This document shows positions 15,189 to 23,622 of a stretch of 64,000 nt of DNA, in pieces; position 1 is the first letter of the stretch, and each line of letters opens with the position of its first letter. Location of the stretch: contig NZ_JAEPWM010000002.1 of the NCBI RefSeq assembly GCF_016654015.1, positions 62,001 through 126,000 of the forward strand, read 5' to 3'. The stretch comes from Ramlibacter ginsenosidimutans (lineage in GTDB: Bacteria; Pseudomonadota; Gammaproteobacteria; Burkholderiales; Burkholderiaceae_C). The notes beneath the pieces are model-generated. The model did no database searches and was not told where the DNA came from. It saw only the letters and a program-made list of their open reading frames with translations. The position numbers and the translations under genes were made by a program.

Positions 15189-16561
15189 GCGCCGTGCCGG
15201 CGGCGGCCGAGGTGGTACGTAGTCCCGAGCCGGTGCGCTTCGGCGAGGCGCTGAAGTTCTGGCTCAAGCTCGGCTTCATCAGCTTCGGCGGACCGGCCGG
15301 GCAGATTGCGATCATGCACCGCGAGCTGGTCGAGCAGAAGCGCTGGATCTCCGAGCGCCGCTTCCTGCATGCGCTCAATTACTGCATGGTGCTGCCGGGC
15401 CCGGAGGCGCAGCAGCTCGCGACCTACATCGGCTGGCTGATGCACCGCACCTGGGGCGGCGTGGTCGCGGGCGGGCTGTTCGTGCTGCCGTCGCTCGTCA
15501 TCCTCACGGTGCTCAGCTGGATGTATGCCGCCTTCGGCCACGTGAGCTGGGTGGCTGGCCTGTTCCACGGGATCAAGCCGGCCGTGTCGGCGATCGTGCC
15601 GCAGGCCGTGTGGCGCATCGGCAGCCGCACGCTGAAGAACCCGGCGCGCACGCCGTGGCTCTGGGTGATCGCGCTGGCCAGCTTCCTCGGAATCGCGTGG
15701 CTGAAGCTGCCCTTCCCGCTGATCATCGGCGGCGCGGCGCTCGCGGGTGTGCTGGGCGCGCGCGTGGTGCCGGCGCAGTTTGCGGGCGGTGCGGGGCATG
15801 GGGCCGCCGAAAAATCCTGGGGACCGGCGCTCATCGACGACCTCACGCCGACGCCGTCGCACGCGGTCTTCCGCAAGGCGCGCCTAGCCCGCGTCCTGGC
15901 GGTGGCCGCGCTGCTCTGGCTGCTGCCCATGGGCGTGCTGGTCGCGACGCAGGGCTGGGACGCCACGCTCACGCGGATGGGCTGGTTCTTCACCAAGGCG
16001 GCGCTGCTGACCTTTGGCGGCGGCTACGCGGTTCTGCCCTACGTGTACCAGGGCGCGGTGGAGCAGTTCCACTGGCTCACGGGACCGCAGATGATCGATG
16101 GCCTGGCGCTGGGCGAGACCACGCCGGGCCCGCTGATCATGGTCGTCGCCTTCGTCGGCTTCGTCGGCGGCTGGACGCGCCAGGTGCTGGGGCCGGAGCT
16201 GCTGTTCCTGGGCGGCGCGCTGGCGGCGACCGTCGTGACCTGGTTCACCTTCCTGCCCTCGTTCGTCTTCATCCTCGCGGGCGGGCCGCTGGTGGAGGCC
16301 ACGCACGGCCAGTTGCGCTTCACCGCGCCCCTGACTGCGATCACGGCGGCGGTGGTCGGCGTGATCGCCAGCCTCGCGCTGTTCTTCCTGCTGCACATCG
16401 CGCGCGACGTGCCCACCCCCGGCTGGCCGGTGGACATCGTGTCGCTCGCCATCGCGGCGGCCGCGGCGGTTGCGCTGCTGCGTTTCAAGGCGGGGGTCAT
16501 TCCGGTGATCGCAGCCTGTGCGCTGGTGGGCATGGGCCTGCGGCTGGCGGGTATCAGCTGA
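15185..16561 (+). CDS. chrA: Chromate transporter, long-chain (two CHR domains)
   Basis: A 458-residue inner-membrane protein made of two homologous halves. The first has KLGFISFGGPAGQIAIMHRELV and LPGPEAQQLATYIGWL; the second has TKAALLTFGGGYAVLPYVYQ and GLALGETTPGPLIMVVAFVGF, the duplicated CHR motifs. Long-chain ChrA exports chromate, which resembles sulfate, driven by the proton gradient. The ATG overlaps the metW stop by 4 bases (ATGA), so it is translated from the metXW message. No chrB or chrR gene is near. The placement in a SAM-riboswitch operon is unusual and may point to a sulfur-related job rather than chromate resistance (inference). Confidence 0.92.
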   Translation: MSAVPAAAEVVRSPEPVRFGEALKFWLKLGFISFGGPAGQIAIMHRELVEQKRWISERRFLHALNYCMVLPGPEAQQLATYIGWLMHRTWGGVVAGGLFVLPSLVILTVLSWMYAAFGHVSWVAGLFHGIKPAVSAIVPQAVWRIGSRTLKNPARTPWLWVIALASFLGIAWLKLPFPLIIGGAALAGVLGARVVPAQFAGGAGHGAAEKSWGPALIDDLTPTPSHAVFRKARLARVLAVAALLWLLPMGVLVATQGWDATLTRMGWFFTKAALLTFGGGYAVLPYVYQGAVEQFHWLTGPQMIDGLALGETTPGPLIMVVAFVGFVGGWTRQVLGPELLFLGGALAATVVTWFTFLPSFVFILAGGPLVEATHGQLRFTAPLTAITAAVVGVIASLALFFLLHIARDVPTPGWPVDIVSLAIAAAAAVALLRFKAGVIPVIAACALVGMGLRLAGIS

Positions 16562-16595
16562 TGCCGGGCGCGGCGCGCCCCGCTATGCTGCGCGC

Positions 16596-17606
16596 ATGAA
16601 CATCCTGATCACCGGTGGCGCCGGATTTCTCGGCGCCCGACTCGCCCGTGCCTTGCTCGCCGCCGGCACGCTGTCCCTGCGCGGCGCCGCGCCGCGCCGC
16701 ATCGAACAGGTGGTGCTGGCCGACCTCGGCCCCGCCCCAGCCGACCTGGCTGCGGACCCGCGCGTGCGCAGCGTGCAGGGCAACCTGCTGGAACTGCTCG
16801 CCAGGCGCGAGCTGCCTGCCGCCGGCACGGACCTGGTCTTCCACCTGGCCGCCGCGGTCAGCGCGGAGTGCGAGGCCGACTTCGACCTGGGCATGCGCAG
16901 CAACCTCGACACCACCCGCGCACTGCTGGAGGGCTGCCGCGCGCTGGGCAGCACGCCGGTCTTCGTGTTCGCGAGTTCCCTGGCCGTGTTCGGGCATCAG
17001 CCGGGAGCGCCGGCCTTGGGCGTGGTGCGCGACGACACGCTGCCGACGCCGCAGGGCAGCTACGGCATCCAGAAATTCATCGGCGAGCAGCTGGTGGCCG
17101 ACTTCACGCGCAAGGGCTTCATCGCCGGACGCAGCGTGCGGCCCATGACGGTCGCCGTGCGACCAGGCCGGCCCAACGGCGCGGCCTCGGGCTTCTTCAG
17201 CGGGATGATCCGCGAGCCGCTGGCCGGCGAGCGCGCGCGCATCCCCGTGGGGCGCGACACTCCGGTGGCGCTCGCCTCGCCGACGCGCACCGTCGAAGGC
17301 TTTGTTCGCGCCGCCACGGCCAGCGACGCCGAGTGGGGCCAGCGCACCGCGATCAACCTGCCCTCGCTGGCCACCACCGTCGGCGAGATGGCTGCGGCGC
17401 TGGAGAAAGTCGCGGGCCCGCAGGCGAGCGCTCTGCTCGACTGGCAACCCGATCCGGCCATCGAGAAGCTGGTGCGCAGCTGGCCGGGCGACGTCGCGTG
17501 GGCCCGGGCGCGCGCGCTCGGCCTGAAGAACGACGCCAGCTTCGAAGCCATCGTCCGCGAGTACATCGCGGAGAATCCGCAGGCCGTGCGCCTGTCCGTT
17601 CGCTAG
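16596..17606 (+). CDS. D-erythronate dehydrogenase-like extended SDR (NAD-dependent epimerase/dehydratase family)
   Basis: A 336-residue extended SDR. The Rossmann motif is [15 protein letters not shown] at residues 3-17; the active-site Tyr-x-x-x-Lys is [10 protein letters not shown] near residue 155, preceded by the Ser region [10 protein letters not shown]. The sequence resembles DenD, which oxidises D-erythronate to 2-oxo-tetronate in four-carbon acid-sugar catabolism. The next gene, a hydroxypyruvate/2-oxo-tetronate isomerase, strengthens that reading. The usual kinase OtnK and aldolase OtnC are not in the window. ATG 16596 lies 6 bases after a TATGCT box and has no visible Shine-Dalgarno, so it may be leaderless. 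Confidence 0.78.
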   Translation: MNILITGGAGFLGARLARALLAAGTLSLRGAAPRRIEQVVLADLGPAPADLAADPRVRSVQGNLLELLARRELPAAGTDLVFHLAAAVSAECEADFDLGMRSNLDTTRALLEGCRALGSTPVFVFASSLAVFGHQPGAPALGVVRDDTLPTPQGSYGIQKFIGEQLVADFTRKGFIAGRSVRPMTVAVRPGRPNGAASGFFSGMIREPLAGERARIPVGRDTPVALASPTRTVEGFVRAATASDAEWGQRTAINLPSLATTVGEMAAALEKVAGPQASALLDWQPDPAIEKLVRSWPGDVAWARARALGLKNDASFEAIVREYIAENPQAVRLSVR

Positions 17607-17613
17607 TCCAGCC

Positions 17614-18435
17614 ATGCCCCGTTTCGCCGCCAACCTGTCCATGCTCTATCCGGAGCATGCCTTCCTGGACCGCTTCGAGGCCGCCGCCCGCGACGGCTTC
17701 CAGGCCGTCGAATACCTGTTTCCCTACGAGCACGAGCCGCGCGAGCTCGCCGCGCGCCTGCGCGCGAACGGCTTGCAGCAGGTGCTGTTCAACGCGCCGC
17801 CCGGCGACTGGAACGGCGGCGAGCGCGGCATGGCCTGCCTGCCCGGGCGCGAGCAGGAGTTCCGCGAAGCCTTCGCGCAGGCGCTGCGCTATGCGCAGGC
17901 ACTGTCGTGCCCGCGCGTGCACGTGATGGCCGGCCTCGTTCCTGACGGGGTCGAGCGGGCGGAGCTGCGTCCCACCTACGTGGCGAACGTGCGCTGGGCC
18001 GCGCGCGAGGCGGCCAGGCAGGGCGTGGACGTGCTGCTGGAGCCGATCAACACGCGCGACATTCCGCGCTTCTTCCTCAATCGCCAGGACCACGCGCACG
18101 AACTGGTGGGCGAGATCGGCGAGCCGAACGCCAAGGTGCAGATGGACCTGTACCACTGCCAGATCGTCGAAGGCGACGTGGCGATGAAGATCCGCCAGTA
18201 CCTGCCGACCGGCCGCGTGGGCCACTTCCAGATCGCGGGCGTGCCGCTGCGCCACGAGCCCGACCACGGCGAACTGAATTACACCTACCTGTTCTCGGTG
18301 ATCGACGAAGTGAGCCAGGCTTGCGGGTGGGACGGCTGGATCGGCTGCGAATACCGGCCTGCCCGCGGCGCCGAACCGGGCGGCACCAGCGCGGGCCTGG
18401 AGTGGCTGCGGCAGGCGAAGGCGGGCACACGCTGA
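17614..18435 (+). CDS. Hydroxypyruvate isomerase / 2-oxo-tetronate isomerase family (TIM barrel)
   Basis: A 273-residue protein of the AP-endonuclease-2/xylose-isomerase-like TIM-barrel family. It starts [21 protein letters not shown] and holds the metal-ligand segments [14 protein letters not shown] (Glu), [14 protein letters not shown] (Asp, His), [18 protein letters not shown] (His, Glu context) and GCEYRP (Glu). Family members (Hyi, OtnI) interconvert hydroxypyruvate and tartronate semialdehyde or 2-oxo-tetronate isomers. It starts 8 bases after the DenD-like gene and is surely in the same transcript. Which sugar acid is used cannot be decided from sequence. Confidence 0.85.
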   Translation: MPRFAANLSMLYPEHAFLDRFEAAARDGFQAVEYLFPYEHEPRELAARLRANGLQQVLFNAPPGDWNGGERGMACLPGREQEFREAFAQALRYAQALSCPRVHVMAGLVPDGVERAELRPTYVANVRWAAREAARQGVDVLLEPINTRDIPRFFLNRQDHAHELVGEIGEPNAKVQMDLYHCQIVEGDVAMKIRQYLPTGRVGHFQIAGVPLRHEPDHGELNYTYLFSVIDEVSQACGWDGWIGCEYRPARGAEPGGTSAGLEWLRQAKAGTR

Positions 18436-18511
18436 CGCGAGCCGTGGAGCGACGCGCTGCACGAGGGCGCGCCTGCAGCGCGGACGCATTGCGCTGCGCC
18501 AGGTTCGCGCC

Positions 18512-19099
18512 ATGGCCCTGACCCTCGCGCACAAGGTCGAAAGCGAGCTCGTGATCAGGAAGAGCCGCTTCCTCGCCTGCGTGCAGCCGGTGTCCGGACG
18601 GGCGCAGGCGCAGGAGATCGTGGCGGCGCTGCGGACCGCGCATCCCGGCGCGGCCCACGTCTGCTGGGCCCTGCTCGCCGGCGGCCAGTCGGCGGCGCAG
18701 GACGACGGCGAGCCCAGTGGAACCGCGGGACGCCCCATGCTCGAAGTGCTGCGGCATCAACAGCTCGAAGGCGTCCTGGCCACCGTCGTGCGCTACTTCG
18801 GCGGAGTCAAGCTGGGCGCGGGCGGGCTGGTGCGCGCGTACACGGACGCGGTGGCGCAGGCACTGCTCGGGGCAGAGAAGCTGCCCCTGCAGAGGACGCT
18901 GGCGTTCGCATGCCGTGTGCCGTACGCGCTGGAGGGGTGGGTGCGGCGCGAGCTGCAAGACGCCGGCGCCGCGCTCGGCGAGGTGATGCACGCAGAGATG
19001 GTGGAGATCGCGTTCACGGTCACCGAAGACGCAGCAGGCGGGTTGCAGGGCCGGCTGAACGAGGGCGGCCACGGGCAACTGCAGTGGCTGGAGGCGTAG
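18512..19099 (+). CDS. YigZ/IMPACT family protein
   Basis: A 195-residue protein with the UPF0029 (Impact N-terminal) domain at about residues 1-120. Hallmarks are KSRFLACV near the start, AHPGAAHVCWALLAG, DDGEPSGTAGRPML and the highly conserved VVRYFGGVKLGAGGLVRAY. The last 60 residues form the DUF1949 ferredoxin-like domain. In bacteria the function is unclear, possibly linked to translation or to proline peptide processing in older annotations. The stop TAG (19097-19099) is contributed by the palindromic repeat that begins at 19095. A 76-base gap separates it from the isomerase gene. Confidence 0.9.
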   Translation: MALTLAHKVESELVIRKSRFLACVQPVSGRAQAQEIVAALRTAHPGAAHVCWALLAGGQSAAQDDGEPSGTAGRPMLEVLRHQQLEGVLATVVRYFGGVKLGAGGLVRAYTDAVAQALLGAEKLPLQRTLAFACRVPYALEGWVRRELQDAGAALGEVMHAEMVEIAFTVTEDAAGGLQGRLNEGGHGQLQWLEA

Positions 19100-19182
19100 G
19101 CTGGCGGTGAGCCGCAGGCGAACCCCAGCTTGCTGCGCCGCGCTGGATCGCTGGGGTTCGCTGCGCTCACCGACATCCTACG
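19095..19182. repeat. Palindromic REP-like element, copy 2
   Basis: Left arm 19095-19129 and right arm about 19150-19182 are inverted, each carrying CGTAGG...GGTGAGC...GCGAACCCCAGC with a few mismatches and a 20-base loop. It fills the whole gap between the convergent yigZ-like and DUF72 genes and shares its core with the element at 4782-4847. It could end transcription from both sides. Confidence 0.8.
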
Positions 19183-19183
19183 G

Positions 19184-19981
19184 TCACTCGGGCGTCCGGA
19201 CCAGCTGTTGCAGGAACTCCATCGCCGCCGCCGGCGCACGCTCCTTCGCGCCATTGATGAAGAACACGTACGCCTCGCGCGCCGGGTCCGTCTCCACCCA
19301 CTCGCGCGTGCCCTGCACCCACGGCCGCAGCGCATCGGGGGCGTAACCGGTCGCGCAATCGGCTTCGCTGCGCATCAGGCGCAGGTAGGCGAGCCCGCTA
19401 CGTGCGTGCGGAATGGCCGGGAACTTCGGCGCGTCGGTGTACACGGTCGTGCAGTCGTGGCGCGCGAGCAGCTCCAGGTAGGCCTCGCATGCGAAGCTGG
19501 GATGGCGCACGTCCAGCACGTGGCGCAACGGCCGGCCCTGCACTTCGCGAGGCAGCAGGCGCAGGAACGCGTCGACTTCCTCCGGCACGAATGCCTTGGT
19601 GGGCATGAACTGCCAGAGCAAGGGGCCGAGCTTGTCGCCCAGCTCCGCGATGCCGCTGCCCACGAAGCGCTGCACCCCTTCGGCGGCCGTACCCATGTCC
19701 TTGCGGTGGGTCGTGAAGCGGTGCGCCTTGAGGCTGAACACGAAGCCCGCCGGGACCTGGTCGCGCCATTTCGCGAAGGTGTCGGGCTGGAAGCTGCTGT
19801 AGAAGGTGCCGTTCACCTCGATGGCCGTGAGCTGGCGGCTCGCGTAGTGCAGTTCGCGGCTGTGCGGCAAGCCGGCCGGATAGAAGTTGTCACGCCACGG
19901 TTCGAAGGTCCAGCCGCCGACACCGACGTGGATGCGCGGATAAAGCAGAGCGGCAGGATGGGCGGGGCCGGGGACTTCCAT
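19184..19981 (-). CDS. DUF72 family protein
   Basis: A 265-residue protein with the DUF72 TIM-barrel signature: IHVGVGGWTFEPWRDNFYPAG near residue 17, then the LHYASRQLTAIEVNGTFYS segment, FVFSLKAHRFTTH, LLWQFMPTKAF and VYTDAPKFPAIPHA. Function of the family is unknown, though it has been likened to endonuclease or sugar-isomerase barrels. The start ATG at 19981 is about 90 bases from the divergent M20 peptidase gene. Its 3' end abuts palindrome copy 2. Confidence 0.9.
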   Translation of the reverse strand: MEVPGPAHPAALLYPRIHVGVGGWTFEPWRDNFYPAGLPHSRELHYASRQLTAIEVNGTFYSSFQPDTFAKWRDQVPAGFVFSLKAHRFTTHRKDMGTAAEGVQRFVGSGIAELGDKLGPLLWQFMPTKAFVPEEVDAFLRLLPREVQGRPLRHVLDVRHPSFACEAYLELLARHDCTTVYTDAPKFPAIPHARSGLAYLRLMRSEADCATGYAPDALRPWVQGTREWVETDPAREAYVFFINGAKERAPAAAMEFLQQLVRTPE

Positions 19982-20072
19982 GCATCATGCTAGCCCAGCG
20001 AAGCGCGCGCGCGTACAGTTCTGCCTAGCCCCCCAGCCCGCAGCCCCCTAGCCCCTAGCATCTGTTTCCGAC

Positions 20073-21545
20073 ATGAACGCCCCACTCCACCGCGAACTCC
20101 CCGCCACCGTTCTCGACAGCGCGCGCGCCCTGGACCAGGTAACGCGCCAGTGGGATGGCGACATCCTGCGCCAGCTCACCGACTACGTCGCCATTCCCGC
20201 CAAGTCGCCGGCCTTCGATCCCGAGTGGCAGCAGCACGGCTACATCGACACGGTGCTGCGCAATGCCGCGGACTGGGTGCAAGCGCAGAAGGTCGAAGGC
20301 CTCAAGCTCGAAATCGTGCGGCTGGAAGGCCGCACCCCGGTGCTGTTCTTCGAAGTGGAGGGCACCAAGCCCGGCGCGCAGCAGACCGTGCTGATGTACG
20401 GGCACCTGGACAAGCAGCCCGAGTTCACCGGCTGGCGCAGCGACCTCGGCCCGTGGACGCCGAAGTACGAAGACGGCAAGCTCTATGGCCGCGGCGGCGC
20501 GGACGACGGCTATGCGGTGTACGCGAGCATCGCGGCCATCCAGGCGCTGAAGGCGCAGGGCAAGCCGCATCCGCGCATCGTCGGCCTGGTCGAGACCTGC
20601 GAGGAGTCGGGCTCCTACGACCTGCTGCCCTACGTGGACGCGCTGCGGCCGCGGCTGGGCGACGTAGGCCTGGTGATCTGCCTCGACTCGGGCGCGGGCA
20701 ACTACGACCAGCTGTGGCTCACCACCTCGCTGCGCGGACTCGCGGGCGGCGTGCTGAAAGTGGAGATCCTCACGGAAGGCATCCACTCCGGCGACGCTTC
20801 GGGCCTGGTGCCTTCGAGCTTCCGCATCATGCGGCAGGTGCTCGACCGGCTGGAGGACAGCAAGACCGGGCGGCTGCTGCCGGCCAGCTTCCATTGCGAA
20901 GTGCCGGCGGACCGGCTCGCGCAAGCGAAGGCCACCGCCGCCATCCTGGGCGACGAGGTGTACAAGCGCTTCCCCTGGGCGCATGCGGACTGCAACGGCT
21001 CCACGCAGACTGCGCTGCCCACGACGACCGACCCCGTGCAGGCCCTCCTCAACCGCACCTGGACCCCGACACTGTCGGTGGTGGGCGCCGAAGGCTTTCC
21101 GGCCCTGCGCGACGCGGGCAACGTGCTGCGTCCGTACACCGCGTTCAAGCTATCCCTGCGCTTGCCGCCGCCGGTCGATGCGGCCGCGGCCGTGCAGGAG
21201 CTCAAGGCCTTGCTGGAGGACAACGCGCCGTACCAGGCGAAGGTCACCTTCGAGGGCGGCGGCGCGGCGTCCGGCTGGAATGCGCCGCCGACCACGCCGT
21301 GGTTCGAGCAGGCACTGGACGCCGCCTCGCTGGCGCACTTCGGTGCGCCGGTGGGCTACATCGGACAGGGCGGAACGATCCCGCTCATGAACATGCTGAG
21401 CCAGGGTTTTCCGCAGGCACAGATGATGGTGTGCGGCGTGCTCGGCCCGCGCAGCAATGCGCACGGCCCGAACGAGTTCCTGCACGTGCCCTACGCCAAA
21501 CGGCTGACGGCCGCTGTGGCGGAAGTGATGGCACGCATGCCTTGA
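20073..21545 (+). CDS. M20 family metallopeptidase (dipeptidase-like)
   Basis: A 490-residue protein of the M20 family with its di-zinc ligands visible: MYGHLDKQPE (His and catalytic Asp), RGGADDGYA (bridging Asp), ETCEESGS (catalytic Glu and Glu ligand), CLDSGAG (Asp) and the C-terminal RSNAHGPNEF (His). The lid/dimerisation domain lies between about residues 220 and 400. Size and motifs resemble carnosinase/CNDP-like dipeptidases, cytoplasmic since no signal peptide is seen. The exact substrate is uncertain. A short A/T-poor gap with TACAGT separates it from the divergent DUF72 gene. Confidence 0.9.
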   Translation: MNAPLHRELPATVLDSARALDQVTRQWDGDILRQLTDYVAIPAKSPAFDPEWQQHGYIDTVLRNAADWVQAQKVEGLKLEIVRLEGRTPVLFFEVEGTKPGAQQTVLMYGHLDKQPEFTGWRSDLGPWTPKYEDGKLYGRGGADDGYAVYASIAAIQALKAQGKPHPRIVGLVETCEESGSYDLLPYVDALRPRLGDVGLVICLDSGAGNYDQLWLTTSLRGLAGGVLKVEILTEGIHSGDASGLVPSSFRIMRQVLDRLEDSKTGRLLPASFHCEVPADRLAQAKATAAILGDEVYKRFPWAHADCNGSTQTALPTTTDPVQALLNRTWTPTLSVVGAEGFPALRDAGNVLRPYTAFKLSLRLPPPVDAAAAVQELKALLEDNAPYQAKVTFEGGGAASGWNAPPTTPWFEQALDAASLAHFGAPVGYIGQGGTIPLMNMLSQGFPQAQMMVCGVLGPRSNAHGPNEFLHVPYAKRLTAAVAEVMARMP

Positions 21546-21592
21546 GGCCCATGCCGGTTGTCCGCCCCGGAGCTCGTACGCCTAACAGGCCA

Positions 21593-21620
21593 TTGACACG
21601 CGGTTCGCCTCAGCGATGAT
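21593..21620 (+). promoter_or_regulatory. Sigma-70-type promoter for the alpha/beta hydrolase
   Basis: A perfect TTGACA (-35) at 21593-21598 is followed after 16 bases by GATGAT (4 of 6 matches to the -10 box). Transcription would start at about 21627, only 3 bases before the ATG at 21630, and no Shine-Dalgarno is present, implying a leaderless message. Confidence 0.5.
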
Positions 21621-21629
21621 TGCCGCGCG

Positions 21630-22478
21630 ATGAGTCACGCTGGCGCCGAGTCCACTTTATCCACCTTCACTGCCAGCGACGGCGACAACCTCGCTGTGCA
21701 GGACTGGTACCTTCCCGAGGGCCTGCCGCAACGCGGGGTCGCGCTGGTCGTGCACGGGCTCGGCGAGCACGCCGGCCGCTACGACGCCTTCGCCCACGTG
21801 CTCAATGGCTGGGGCTACGCGGTGCGCAGCTACGACCAGTACGGCCATGGCGAGTCGGACGGCCTGCGCGGCGGACTGCCGCATCCCAATCGGCTGCTCG
21901 ACGACATGGCGGACCTCGTGGAAAGCACGCGCGTGCGCAATCCCGGCAAGCCGCTGGTGCTGGTGGGGCACAGCATGGGCGGGCTGGTGGCGGCGAGCTT
22001 CGTCGCCCGCACGCTGCACGCCGTCGATGCACTGGTGCTGTCCTCGCCGCTGCTCGCGATGCGCCTGAATGCGGCACAGCGCCTCATGATGTCCGTGGTG
22101 CCGCGCATCGCGCCCAACCTGACCGTCCCCAACGGGCTGAACCCGCAGTTCCTCTCGCACGACCCGCGGGTGGTGCAGTCCTACCTGAACGACCCGCGGG
22201 TGCACGACCGCATCTCCGGGCGGCTCGCGAGATTCCTGGAAGAAGAAGGCTCTCTGGTGCGCTCGCGCGCGGCCTCGTGGAACGTGCCGACGCTGCTGAT
22301 GTACGCGGGCGACGACCGCCTGGTGGACCCGCGCGGCAGCGAGCTCTTCGCGGCCAGTGCTCCGCCGCGCTTCGTCACTGCCCGCCGCTTCGACGGGATG
22401 TATCACGAGATCTTCAACGAGCGCGAAGCGCAGCCCGTCTACGCCTGCCTCAGGCAGTGGCTGGACGCACGTTTTTGA
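21630..22478 (+). CDS. Alpha/beta hydrolase, monoacylglycerol lipase-like
   Basis: A 282-residue alpha/beta-hydrolase. The oxyanion region VVHGLGEHAGRYD, the nucleophile elbow LVGHSMGGLV (Ser115), an acid in MYAGDDRLVD (about 228-233) and His259 in GMYHEIFNE form the triad expected for monoacylglycerol lipases and lysophospholipases of the PF12146 type. No signal peptide is visible, so it is probably cytoplasmic or membrane-peripheral. Its 3' end overlaps the convergent MFS gene by 29 bases. Likely role: hydrolysis of monoacylglycerols or lysolipids. Confidence 0.9.
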   Translation: MSHAGAESTLSTFTASDGDNLAVQDWYLPEGLPQRGVALVVHGLGEHAGRYDAFAHVLNGWGYAVRSYDQYGHGESDGLRGGLPHPNRLLDDMADLVESTRVRNPGKPLVLVGHSMGGLVAASFVARTLHAVDALVLSSPLLAMRLNAAQRLMMSVVPRIAPNLTVPNGLNPQFLSHDPRVVQSYLNDPRVHDRISGRLARFLEEEGSLVRSRAASWNVPTLLMYAGDDRLVDPRGSELFAASAPPRFVTARRFDGMYHEIFNEREAQPVYACLRQWLDARF

Positions 22479-23622
22479 GCGCCAGCCACGCCAGCCCGAT
22501 TCCGACCATCGCCACCGGCAGCAGCGAGCCGACGTTCAGCCAGGTCCAGCCCTGCGTCGTCACCAGCACGCCGGATGCGAACGAGGTGCACGCCAGCGTG
22601 GCGAAGATGAAGAAGTTCAGCGCCGCCTGCGCGCGGTCCTTCTCCTCCGGCGCATAGGCGGTCAGCGACACCGTCGTGCTGCCGGTGAAGAGGAAGTTCC
22701 AGCCGACGCCCAGCAGGAACAGTGCGACACTGAACTGCTCCAGCGCCACGCCCGAGAGCGCGATCGAAATGCACCCGAGCGTGAGCGCCAGGCCGACCGC
22801 CATCACCGGGAGCGTGCCGAAGCGCTTGATCAGGTGTCCGGTGAAGAAGCCCGGCGCGAACATGCCGATGACGTGCCACTGCAGCACGAAAGCGGCGTCT
22901 CCGAAAGGCAGCCCGCACTGCTGCATCGCCAGTGGCGTCGCGGCCATCAGCAGGTTCATCACGCCATAACCCAGTGCGCCCGCCAGCGCCGAGACCAGGA
23001 AGGCCGGCTGGCGCAACAGTTGCGCGACGCTGCGGCCGGTGCCACGCGCACTCGTCGCCACGACCGGCGCCGGAAAGTCCATGAACGCGAGCAGGAGCAT
23101 GGCGAGCAGGGCCACCACGGCCAGCGCCAGATAGGCGCCGACGAAGGGCCCTGCGAACCAGTCGCGCGTGCCGGCGGCCAGCCGCGGACCGATGGCGGCG
23201 CCGAGCAGGCCGCCGGCCATGACCAGTGAAACCGCCTTCTCGCGCATGCCGGGCCGGGCCAGTTCCGCCGAGGCGAAGCGGTACAGCGAGGCGTTCGCGT
23301 TGTAGTAGCCCGCCAGCAGCGTGCTGCCGCACAGCAGCCAGAACATGCGCGTGCTGGCCGCCAGCGCGCACAGCAGCGCCGACAGCATCGCCACGAGCAG
23401 GCCGGCCTGGAACGAGCGCTTGCGCCCGAAGCGCGCCTGCAGCCGTCCGACCGGTCCCGTGAACAGCGCGCTGCCCACCACGTAGCCCATCACCGGCAGC
23501 GTGGCCATCCAGCCGTAGGGCGCGAGCGCCAGCCCCACCAGCCCGTTGATCGCGATGAAGGTGACGTTGTTGGTGAGGAAGAGGCCCTGCAGGACGGCCA
23601 GCAGCCAGAGATTGCGGTTCAT
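22450..23622 (-). CDS. Major facilitator superfamily transporter
   Basis: A 390-residue protein with twelve predicted hydrophobic segments. The loop between helices 2 and 3 reads GPVGRLQARFGRKRSF, a version of the MFS motif A. It begins MNRNLWLLAVLQGLFLTNN at the first membrane helix. The substrate is unknown; the size and lack of a long central loop fit drug or metabolite exporters. The ATG overlaps the rsmE stop (ATGA), so it is translated after amgK and rsmE. The last 29 bases overlap the convergent hydrolase gene. Confidence 0.88.
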   Translation of the reverse strand: MNRNLWLLAVLQGLFLTNNVTFIAINGLVGLALAPYGWMATLPVMGYVVGSALFTGPVGRLQARFGRKRSFQAGLLVAMLSALLCALAASTRMFWLLCGSTLLAGYYNANASLYRFASAELARPGMREKAVSLVMAGGLLGAAIGPRLAAGTRDWFAGPFVGAYLALAVVALLAMLLLAFMDFPAPVVATSARGTGRSVAQLLRQPAFLVSALAGALGYGVMNLLMAATPLAMQQCGLPFGDAAFVLQWHVIGMFAPGFFTGHLIKRFGTLPVMAVGLALTLGCISIALSGVALEQFSVALFLLGVGWNFLFTGSTTVSLTAYAPEEKDRAQAALNFFIFATLACTSFASGVLVTTQGWTWLNVGSLLPVAMVGIGLAWLALKNVRPATA

